A stretch of 50,044 nucleotides of DNA from WHUA01 sp964585785 (GTDB lineage: Bacteria; Pseudomonadota; Alphaproteobacteria; UBA8366): positions 1-50,044 of the forward strand of contig CAZPFL010000007.1 of the NCBI GenBank assembly GCA_964585785.1, given 5' to 3'. The notes beneath the pieces were generated by a model. The model did not search any database and had not been told where the DNA came from. It saw nothing but the letters and a program-made list of their open reading frames with translations. The position numbers and the translations under genes were made by a program. Below are positions 44,406-50,044 of the stretch, piece after piece. The stretch's first letter is position 1; every line of letters begins with the position of its first letter.

Positions 44406-45446
44406 TTACGCGTAGCGGTTCTTGATCTCGACCGTGCCGTATTTCTTCTGGTGGGCGTAGTTCGCGTTGAAGAATTCGAGGATCAGGTCGGCGTAGAGCG
44501 CGGGCGGGTATTTCGGCGGGTTGTCCGGGCCGGCGCAGCTCGGCAGCACCTCGATCATGCGATAGGGATTGGGGCTGTGGAAATAAGCCAGCGAATAGCG
44601 GTCCGCATCGCCCTCGACGATCACGCCGTGCGGGGTGGACAGGAAGCGGTCGTTCGACATCCGCCGCAGCATGTTGCCGATGTTGACCAGCAGCGTGCCG
44701 GGAATGAGCGGCGGGACGATCCACTCGCCGGACGGCAGGCGCAGCGCCAGCCCCGGCACCTCGTTGCGCGCCAGGATCGTCAGGAAGCTGTTGTCCGTAT
44801 GCGGGCCGGTGCCGAAATCGTTGTCCTCGAGCTTCGTCGGCGGGTAATGCAGCATGCGCAACGTCGCGTGGTTCTCGTCGGAGAACAGCGGCGCGAAGTG
44901 ATCCGGCTCGAGGTCGAGCGCGACCGCGAAGGCCGGCAGCATGCGGTCGCCGAGCGCGACCACCGCGCGGAAATAGTCCATTACGCCTTCGCGGAAGCCG
45001 GGCAGGCCTTCGGGCCAGTAGTTGCCGCCGCGCAGCGGCTTGCCCGCCAAGCGGTCGGGATGGTCCGGCGCGCGGTCATGGGTGACGAAGAAGGACTCGT
45101 TCTGGTTCGGCTTGGTCGCCTTGTGCACCGTCGAATGCTTGTGCGTGCTGCCGTTCATCGGCAGGTAGCCGACATTGTAGGCGTCGAGCTTGAGCTTCTC
45201 CTTCTCGGCGAGCGGCAGCGCGTGAAAGCGCTTCGACTGCGCGAAGGTGCGCTCGATCAGGTCTTCGGGAATGCCGTGGTTCTTGATGTAGAGGAAGCCG
45301 ATCGTCTCGCAGGCCTCGCGCACCGCCGCGCCGAGCGGTTCGAGCGCGCCGGGCTCGCCCGCGAAGTAGGGGCCGAAATCGATCACCGGAATGCGCGCGA
45401 CGGCCATGTCCATGTCCGCCGGCGCCTTCTGCTTGAAGAGATGCAT
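44406..45446 (-). CDS. Isopenicillin-N-synthase-family 2OG-Fe(II) oxygenase
   Basis: A 346-residue oxygenase of the isopenicillin N synthase-like family. The N-terminal IPVIDFGPYFAGEPGALEPLGAAVREACETIGFLYIKNHGI is the classical start (DIOX_N). The iron ligands are H216 and D218 in GPHTDNSFLTIL and H273 in STPHGVIVEGDADRYSLAYFHSPN, with R284 in DADRYS as the 2-oxoglutarate-binding arginine. The YFHSPN end is common to the group. Substrate unknown; members act on amino acids, gibberellins or ethylene-forming substrates. The ATG at 45446 follows GGGAGG. Confidence 0.93.
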   Translation of the reverse strand: MHLFKQKAPADMDMAVARIPVIDFGPYFAGEPGALEPLGAAVREACETIGFLYIKNHGIPEDLIERTFAQSKRFHALPLAEKEKLKLDAYNVGYLPMNGSTHKHSTVHKATKPNQNESFFVTHDRAPDHPDRLAGKPLRGGNYWPEGLPGFREGVMDYFRAVVALGDRMLPAFAVALDLEPDHFAPLFSDENHATLRMLHYPPTKLEDNDFGTGPHTDNSFLTILARNEVPGLALRLPSGEWIVPPLIPGTLLVNIGNMLRRMSNDRFLSTPHGVIVEGDADRYSLAYFHSPNPYRMIEVLPSCAGPDNPPKYPPALYADLILEFFNANYAHQKKYGTVEIKNRYA

Positions 45447-45517
45447 GGGCCGATATCCTCCCGCTTTGCCCCGGGACGTTGCCGATCAGCGTACCGGAAG
45501 CGGGCGGTCGGGAAAAG

Positions 45518-46129
45518 TCAGTAGACGGCCTTGCGGAACAGCATCGCCTCGCAGACGCAGCGATCCTGGCGGTCGACGCATTTGAATTCGCCGCGATTGC
45601 ACTGCTCGCGCCAGTAGGACGGCTGCTTGCGCCAGAGCGAGAAGCCGAGGCGGCGCATGATGCCGTCCACCTCCGCCGCCTTCGGGCCGCGCTTGAAGGT
45701 GACCAGGAGCTTGTCCGCGCCGATACCGACCAGCGCGTCATGCGTGGCGCGGAGCAGCGTGAAGCCGATGCCCTGGCGCCGATGCGTCGCCGCCACCGCG
45801 ACGACCTCGATCACGGCGAGAGTGCCGCCGGCGTCCGCGTCGCGAACCTCCGGCGGGAAGTCGCCCACGTCGGGGCCGAGATAGGGACGCAGCCCGCCCT
45901 TGGGAAGAATACGGCCATGCGCGAAGCCTAGGAGTCCGGCCGCCTCGTCGCAGGCTAGGTACATCACCGAATCCCGCTGCTGCGTCTGCAGCCACGGCTC
46001 GGTGAAGTAACCTTCCCCGAACACGGCGCTCGCCAGATCAATGACCTCGTTATGCCAGCGCGGTTTATAGCGTTCGATCCACATCGCGTAGCTTTCGCGG
46101 CGTTGGATGGCTCGGCGGATCAGGTTCAT
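45518..46129 (-). CDS. GNAT-family N-acetyltransferase
   Basis: A 203-residue GNAT protein. The acetyl-CoA binding motif is RRQGIGFTLLRATHDALVGIGADKLLVTF in the C-terminal half, preceded by a strand TLAVIEVVAVAATH. The N-terminal part (YKPRWHNEVIDLASAVFGEGYFTEP) is characteristic of single-domain members. An unusual C-terminus carries four cysteines (QCNRGEFKCVDRQDRCVCEAMLF), a possible metal-binding patch. Acceptor unknown. It lies next to the IPNS-like gene on the same strand, 71 bp apart. Confidence 0.87.
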   Translation of the reverse strand: MNLIRRAIQRRESYAMWIERYKPRWHNEVIDLASAVFGEGYFTEPWLQTQQRDSVMYLACDEAAGLLGFAHGRILPKGGLRPYLGPDVGDFPPEVRDADAGGTLAVIEVVAVAATHRRQGIGFTLLRATHDALVGIGADKLLVTFKRGPKAAEVDGIMRRLGFSLWRKQPSYWREQCNRGEFKCVDRQDRCVCEAMLFRKAVY

Positions 46130-46150
46130 CCTTCGTGGCTTTCCCAGGAG

Positions 46151-46369
46151 TCAACAGGAGACGCGGCTGCTTTTCAAGACTGACGATTGCGCGGCCCGGA
46201 TATTCCCCCGGGAGCGCGGAAAAGTCTCAGCCGCGATGTCTTGACTCGTCCCGGTGCACGGGTTCAGACTTTCGGGGATGGTCGCGTTCGCGGGTCCTGC
46301 CCAAACGCCGGCCGTCGCGAGGATCAACGCGAAAAGGAGGGTGCGTAACGCATGGAACCACCTGACCAT
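46151..46369 (-). CDS. Possible small secreted protein
   Basis: An open frame of 72 residues from ATG 46369, MVRWFHALRTLLFALILATAGVWAGPANA at the start, which looks like a signal peptide with a plausible AxA cleavage site. The mature part is short (about 43 residues), with two cysteines and no recognised family. A GAGG lies at a poor ribosome-site distance. The frame also continues upstream to 46573. Coding is uncertain, but a signal-peptide-like start in a gene-free region is worth recording. Confidence 0.35.
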   Translation of the reverse strand: MVRWFHALRTLLFALILATAGVWAGPANATIPESLNPCTGTSQDIAAETFPRSRGNIRAAQSSVLKSSRVSC

Positions 46370-46625
46370 TCCCAAAGACCTCGCCTCAGACGAGGTCACG
46401 GCTTGACGGGATAAGCCAAGAGGCCTCGGCGTAACCTTCACGCCGCCGACAATTCGAGTTTCCAATGCGAGTGCGCGGTGCAAAAGGGCCCAGCATCGCA
46501 ATAGCTCGAACATCCACTCGCCACGGATGGCGAGTATAGGCAAAAGCCGCAAAAGGAACCCCGCGCAGCACAAAGCTGGCGGGGTTCCGCATTTTGGGCG
46601 GCGCGGCGTTGTGGGGAATGGGCGT

Positions 46626-46711
46626 CCTCATCCTTCCACACGCTCAGGATGAGGCTCTGTCGGTCGTACGGACAAGAACCCGCGCCTCATGCTGAGCCTG
46701 TCGAAGCATGA
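46626..46711. repeat. REP-like palindrome pair
   Basis: A perfect hairpin with arms CCTCATCCT/AGGATGAGG at 46626-46654, then CCTCATGCTGAGCCTGTCGAAGCATGA at 46685-46711. The pair matches the elements at 8088-8160. Confidence 0.72.
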
Positions 46712-46799
46712 CCGCGCGCCCCGCCATTTGCCCGCGCTACGCCGCCGCGTGTAGCGTTCGGGGAGGGAGCCGCCACAGCCGAACAAGCCGCAGGCCGCC

Positions 46800-47576
46800 A
46801 TGTCCATCGATTTCGAAGTCGACGCCGACGGCGTCGCGCTGATCACCATGAACCGCCCGGAACGCATGAACGCGCTCGACGCCGAGCACTACGCCGCGCT
46901 GTCGCGCTGCTGGGAAAAGGTGCGCGACGACCGCAAGATCCGCTGCGCCATCGTCACCGGCGCCGGCGACAAGGCGTTCACCGCGGGCGCGGACCTCAAG
47001 AGCCTCGTCAGCCAGAACCCGCCGCTGGCGGACAACTGGCTGACCCAGAAGGACCAGATCCTGAACCGCGGCATGGAGGTCTGGAAGCCGGTGATTGCCG
47101 CGGTCAACGGCTACTGCTTCGGCGGCGGGCTGTGCCTGCTGTTCGCGACCGACATTCGCATCGCGGCCCAGGGCGCGGTCTTCGGGCTGTCCGAGGTCAA
47201 GCGTGGCCTCGTCCCCGGCAACGGCGGCACGCAGCGCGTCATGAAGCAGTTCCCCTACGCGATCGCGATGGAGATCCTGCTCACCGGCGACCGCTTCGGC
47301 ACCGACCGCGCCGAGCGCTGGGGCCTGGTGAACGCCGTCGTGCCGCGCGACAAGCTGATGGCGACGGCTTACGACTACGCCCGCCGCATCGCCGAAAACG
47401 CGCCGCTCGCCGTGCAGGGCGCGAAGGAGCTGGCGATCCGCTCGCTCGACATGGACTTGGCCACCGGCCTCCGCTGGGAGTCGGCGACCAATACGCTCCT
47501 GCGCACGACAAAAGATGTGAAGGAAGGCACGAAAGCCTTTGCGGAGAAACGCAAACCGGCGTTCAGGGGGGAGTAG
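46800..47576 (+). CDS. Enoyl-CoA hydratase/isomerase (crotonase family)
   Basis: A 258-residue crotonase. The oxyanion-hole segments are VTGAGDKAFTAGADLKSLV and VIAAVNGYCFGGGLCLLFATDIRIAAQGAVFGLSEVKRGLVPGNGGTQRVMKQFPYAIAMEILLTGDRF; the second holds the family's G-G-G. The usual second catalytic glutamate lies at the position of V/L-S-E-V-K-R-G. It hydrates or isomerises an unsaturated acyl-CoA. The ATG at 46800 follows GGGAGGGAG at a longer spacing. With the acyl-CoA dehydrogenase and ligases in the window, fatty- or aromatic-acid breakdown is a sensible context. Confidence 0.94.
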   Translation: MSIDFEVDADGVALITMNRPERMNALDAEHYAALSRCWEKVRDDRKIRCAIVTGAGDKAFTAGADLKSLVSQNPPLADNWLTQKDQILNRGMEVWKPVIAAVNGYCFGGGLCLLFATDIRIAAQGAVFGLSEVKRGLVPGNGGTQRVMKQFPYAIAMEILLTGDRFGTDRAERWGLVNAVVPRDKLMATAYDYARRIAENAPLAVQGAKELAIRSLDMDLATGLRWESATNTLLRTTKDVKEGTKAFAEKRKPAFRGE

Positions 47577-47590
47577 GGGGCGGCGCGGGT

Positions 47591-47620
47591 CGAGGCCCGT
47601 CGCAACGGACGCGGGCCTCG
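47591..47620. terminator. Bidirectional hairpin between convergent genes
   Basis: Perfect 9-bp arms CGAGGCCCG and CGGGCCTCG around a 12-base loop, between the crotonase stop at 47576 and the convergent DUF4168-like gene stop at 47635. No T run, but the position suits a terminator for both genes. Confidence 0.5.
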
Positions 47621-47634
47621 GCTACCGGCATCGA

Positions 47635-48048
47635 TCATTGCAGCTTCTTCACGTAATCCAGGACCTTGTCCCGGACCGCGGGGTCGGAGCGCATCGCCAC
47701 CGCGATCTCATTGTATTTGCGGACCGTCAACCCCTCCTGCTTGACGGCCGCGACCGCGTCCTGCTGCGCCTTCTTCTGGATGTCGTCGGCCCCCTTGCCG
47801 TCGGTGTTAGCCTGCATCTGATCCCGCGCGTTCTTGCTGATCTTCCGCACCATGACCGCCGCCGAGGCATAGGACTGCAACTCCTTTTCGCTGAACCTCT
47901 GGACATCGGCCGTTTTTCCCTGGGCGCCCGGCGCGGCGTTCTGGGCCCACGCCGTCCCGGTGACCGGGCCGGCCGCCATGACGGTCACGGCGAACAGCAG
48001 AGTGGCGGGAACCGCGAAAAACCCGCGAAATTCGACTGATTTCTTCAT
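47635..48048 (-). CDS. Exported DUF4168-like protein
   Basis: A 137-residue protein with a signal peptide (MKKSVEFRGFFAVPATLLFAVTVMAAGPVTGTAWA) and a mature helical part (VQRFSEKELQSYASAAVMVRKISKNARDQMQ, KYNEIAVAMRSDPAVRDKVLDYVKKLQ) that matches the DUF4168 pattern: an F-S-x-x-E-L-x-x-Y start and a Y-N-x-I-x-x-A-x-x-x-D-P end. Function unknown. The ATG at 48048 follows GAGG; the longer frame to 48246 adds an atypical leader. It is divergent from the ECF sigma gene and may be part of its regulon. Confidence 0.8.
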   Translation of the reverse strand: MKKSVEFRGFFAVPATLLFAVTVMAAGPVTGTAWAQNAAPGAQGKTADVQRFSEKELQSYASAAVMVRKISKNARDQMQANTDGKGADDIQKKAQQDAVAAVKQEGLTVRKYNEIAVAMRSDPAVRDKVLDYVKKLQ

Positions 48049-48163
48049 CTTTGACCTCACTTTCCGATGGATTTCGACGCTTCGCCGCGTGCGGTGCGGC
48101 TTAAAGAACTGACAGCGCCCGACGGCGGATCGTTCCATGGCCTGGTCGAAATCGCATTTCCTC

Positions 48164-48190
48164 GGAACTTTTTTCGCGCCCAGCCCGTCT
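48164..48190 (+). promoter_or_regulatory. ECF-type promoter candidate for the sigma gene
   Basis: GGAAC at 48164-48168 and CGTCT at 48186-48190 with a 17-bp spacer match the GGAAC-N16/17-CGT(T/C) consensus of many ECF sigma factors. It lies 55 bp before the start of the ECF gene, as expected for autoregulation. Confidence 0.55.
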
Positions 48191-48244
48191 ACACAGAAAG
48201 CGGGGGCGCGGCGGCAATGCAATGGGCGAGGGAACCAATGGGCC

Positions 48245-48799
48245 ATGGCACATGACGCCGCGGAATCGAACGAGACGAGAGACGTTAAATGGCTGATCGC
48301 GCGCGAGATCCCGCATCTCCGCCGCTATGCGCGGGCGCTTGTCCGCGACCGCGATGCGGCCGACGACCTCGTCCAGGACTGCCTCGAGCGCGCGATCCGG
48401 AAACGCAGCCAGTGGCGCCGTGACGGCACCATCCGCGCTTGGCTCTTCCAAATGCTCTATCGAACCTTCCTGAACGGCCGGCGCCTTCGGAACCGCGAGC
48501 ACGCGCAGATACCCATCGAGGACCGCAACGACGGCTTTCACGAGCGGCTTCGCGATCCGCCGCGCCAAGAACAGCATGTCGAATGGCAGGATATGGCGGC
48601 CGCGCTCGACCGGCTTCCCGATCCGCAGCGGGCGGCGGTGCTGCTGACCGCGCTCGAAGGCATGTCCTACGACGAGGTCGCCGGCATCCTCCGCGTCCCC
48701 GTCGGAACGGTGCGCTCGCGCCTGTCGCGCGCGCGGGAAGCGCTTCGGGCCACGCAGATCCGCCGTTCCGCCCCTGTCCCGCTCCGGAGGGTGAAATGA
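48245..48799 (+). CDS. ECF-family RNA polymerase sigma factor
   Basis: A 184-residue ECF sigma factor. Region 2 is EIPHLRRYARALVRDRDAADDLVQDCLERAIRKRSQWRRDGTIRAWLFQMLYRTFLNGRR, and region 4 is LPDPQRAAVLLTALEGMSYDEVAGILRVPVGTVRSRLSRAREALR, with the D-E-V-A-x-x-L and V-x-x-R-x-x-R recognition signature. It overlaps the start of the next gene by four bases (ATGA), giving translational coupling to its anti-sigma. The ATG at 48245 follows a weak ribosome site. An ECF-type promoter lies upstream. It is not the PhyR/NepR-linked general stress sigma EcfG, since neither partner is present. Confidence 0.95.
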   Translation: MAHDAAESNETRDVKWLIAREIPHLRRYARALVRDRDAADDLVQDCLERAIRKRSQWRRDGTIRAWLFQMLYRTFLNGRRLRNREHAQIPIEDRNDGFHERLRDPPRQEQHVEWQDMAAALDRLPDPQRAAVLLTALEGMSYDEVAGILRVPVGTVRSRLSRAREALRATQIRRSAPVPLRRVK

Positions 48800-49716
48800 C
48801 CAGGAACATGGCGACATACGAACCGCAGCCGCCGGTCACCGAGATCGATCTCCTCGGCTATGTCGACGGCCTGCTCGATGGCGATCCGGCCCGCCGGCGC
48901 GCGGTGGAAGCGTATCTTACGGTTCATCCCGATGACGCCGCGCGGGTGCAGGACTATATCGCGCAGAACCAGGAGATCCGCCGGCTTTACGGGCCGGTTT
49001 TTCACGAGCCGCTGCCCGAACGGCTGCTCGCCGCGCTGCACCGGGAGCACAATGGCGGCCCGCGCTGGCGACGCGCCGCCATCGCGGCCGCGCTGCTGCT
49101 GGCGACCGCCGCCGGCGGCTGGCTGTTGGGGCGCGTGCAGGCACCCGGCATGACCCGGACGCCGTCGGTCGTCGTCCGGCTGCCGCGGATAGACCCGCTG
49201 GCCCGGACGCTGCCGGCGCAACGCTCGCCCGCAAGCGCGGCGCCAATCGAGGCCGGGTTATCCGGCGCCGATCCGGCCACCATCGAGCCGCCGGACCTGT
49301 TGGCGCTGGGATATACGCTCGTCCGCAAGCGCAGCGTCGGCGGCCCGGAGCAGCGCATGATCGAGTTGCGCTACGCGCGCGCCGACGGCAAGCGCCTCAG
49401 CCTCTACGTCCACCGCCGCACGCCGGCGGAAGACCACGCCGTCGTCTTCTCGCGGAACGGCACCGTCGTCACCGCCCGCTGGCTGGACGGACCGCTCGTC
49501 TACGGCGTGGTGGGCGACGTGCAACAATCGGAGCTCTCCGCCGTCGCCGCGGCGATCCAGGCGGAAACCGTGCGTCTGCGCCCCGACGCGGTGCGGGACA
49601 ACGACAGCGGGCGAAGCGGCGGCGCGATCTTGACCGAAGGCGGCCGCACGCCCCCGCAGGACGCCGTCATCGCGGTCCCGAAAAACGATATCGGAGCCGT
49701 TTACCCGATACCGTGA
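48796..49716 (+). CDS. Anti-sigma factor, single-pass membrane protein
   Basis: A 306-residue protein. An N-terminal cytoplasmic helical part (EIDLLGYVDGLLDGDPARRRAVEAYLTVHPDDAARVQDYIAQNQEIRRLY) resembles zinc-free anti-sigma domains. A membrane helix lies at about 91-112 (RWRRAAIAAALLLATAAGGWLLG), and the periplasmic part (LLALGYTLVRKRSVGGPEQRMIELRYARADGKRLSLYVHRRT) is of the kind that senses envelope change. The ATG overlaps the sigma stop (ATGA), and GGAGG precedes it. It should hold the neighbouring ECF sigma at the membrane until signalled. Confidence 0.9.
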   Translation: MTRNMATYEPQPPVTEIDLLGYVDGLLDGDPARRRAVEAYLTVHPDDAARVQDYIAQNQEIRRLYGPVFHEPLPERLLAALHREHNGGPRWRRAAIAAALLLATAAGGWLLGRVQAPGMTRTPSVVVRLPRIDPLARTLPAQRSPASAAPIEAGLSGADPATIEPPDLLALGYTLVRKRSVGGPEQRMIELRYARADGKRLSLYVHRRTPAEDHAVVFSRNGTVVTARWLDGPLVYGVVGDVQQSELSAVAAAIQAETVRLRPDAVRDNDSGRSGGAILTEGGRTPPQDAVIAVPKNDIGAVYPIP

Positions 49717-49973
49717 GGCATGGGCCGGTGCGCACGTGCCGACGGACGCAATGCATAAAGCGCGGCATGACGGCTTCTTCCAATATCCCCCATCATCGTC
49801 ACACCACGGCTTGACCGTGGTGTCCATGGCAGGGCCGTTCGGCCCGAGCGCCCACATCCGTTGTTGGGAAGAAACAGCCGCACACGACCATGCCGCACGT
49901 TTTTCGGCGGTGTGCCATGGACTCGCCGGTCAAGCCGTCGAATGACCGTTCGGGGGTGGAAGTCGGCGCGCAC
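49717..49973. other. Intergenic region with dispersed palindrome
   Basis: Holds a perfect hairpin ACACCACGG-loop-CCGTGGTGT (49801-49823), the same kind of element as at 6715. Degenerate copies follow (around 49905-49945, with CCATGGACTCGCC and GGTCAAGCCGTCG). No gene is convincing. The hairpin may also end the anti-sigma transcript. Confidence 0.55.
49801..49823. repeat. REP-like palindrome
   Basis: Arms ACACCACGG and CCGTGGTGT around TTGA(c); 23 bp. Matches the element ACCCCACGG/CCGTGGGGT at 6715-6737. Confidence 0.7.
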
Positions 49974-50044
49974 CTACCGCTCCGCCGTGAACCCCTTCGC
50001 CTCCTCGCGCAGCACGAACTTCTGGATCTTGCCGCTGGGCGTGC
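49974..50044 (-). CDS. Acyl-CoA ligase C-terminus, cut by window end
   Basis: The last 23 codons of a minus-strand gene, ending at the TAG complementary to 49974-49976. It reads TPSGKIQKFVLREEAKGFTAER, which holds the T-P-S-G-K-I-Q-K-F-x-L-R-E signature with the catalytic lysine of AMP-dependent acyl-CoA synthetases. The rest lies outside the window. Confidence 0.85.
   Translation of the reverse strand, partial: TPSGKIQKFVLREEAKGFTAER

Larger units (their letters stand above)
46130..46799. other. 670-bp region with one candidate small ORF and repeats
   Basis: Apart from a possible small secreted protein on the minus strand (46151-46369) and two palindromes (46626-46711), nothing is convincing here. 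The other open frames look like chance frames of high-GC DNA. The crotonase ribosome region begins near 46780. Confidence 0.5.

Overview
The window looks like a draft scaffold from a high-GC alphaproteobacterium, probably an environmental, metabolically versatile lineage; it holds a 100-base N run. The lineage call is an inference from the dense high-GC coding, the gene content (acyl-CoA dehydrogenase, CaiB/BaiF CoA-transferase, amidohydrolase, LLM oxidoreductase, a TauD-type dioxygenase) and the scattered intergenic palindromes. No rRNA, tRNA, CRISPR array, transposase or phage gene was found. About 45 genes are supported.

Layout. 1-6.3 kb: the tail of an acyl-CoA dehydrogenase, a NIPSNAP-like protein, a Kup potassium transporter, a MarR-GNAT fusion and an acyl-CoA ligase. 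6.3-14.3 kb: two paralogous small alpha/beta-barrel-like proteins, an epimerase, an EamA exporter, an overlapping PPK2/SulP pair, a small membrane protein behind a CRP-like site, an amidohydrolase and a GST. 14.4-17.2 kb: a copper-linked neighbourhood with a secreted Met-rich four-EF-hand protein, a cytochrome c, CueR with its palindromic operator, and a diheme cytochrome c. 17.2-23.2 kb: a CHASE2-PAS-GGDEF-EAL protein and a secreted FecR-domain protein with a Gly/Asn-rich tail in one operon. They diverge from a two-partner-secretion outer-membrane transporter (TpsB) across an AT-rich gap that carries a perfect CRP-type palindrome.

23.2-29.4 kb: a 2OG oxygenase, a CoA-transferase/TPP-enzyme/NTF2-like operon, and a tautomerase divergent from a MocR-type regulator with a perfect inverted-repeat operator candidate. 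29.4-37.7 kb: an envelope-glycan-like cluster with three large polytopic proteins, an FAD oxidoreductase, GtrA and a methyltransferase. 37.8-46.1 kb: a TauD dioxygenase, a secreted subtilase-fold protein that has lost its catalytic triad, an LLM flavin oxidoreductase, an orphan response regulator, an FAD dehydrogenase with a small membrane protein, an IPNS-like oxygenase and a GNAT. 46.8-50 kb: an enoyl-CoA hydratase, a DUF4168-like protein divergent from an ECF sigma/anti-sigma pair with a GGAAC-N17-CGTCT promoter, and the C-terminus of an acyl-CoA ligase cut by the window end.

The strongest leads are the FecR/CHASE2-GGDEF-EAL/TpsB locus under a CRP-like site, the pseudo-subtilase, the Met-rich EF-hand protein beside CueR, and the MocR operator. 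The N gap in the FecR gene is almost certainly an unmerged contig overlap: the same 55 bp stands on both sides, and collapsing it restores one reading frame. All assignments come from reading the sequence by eye, without database searches.
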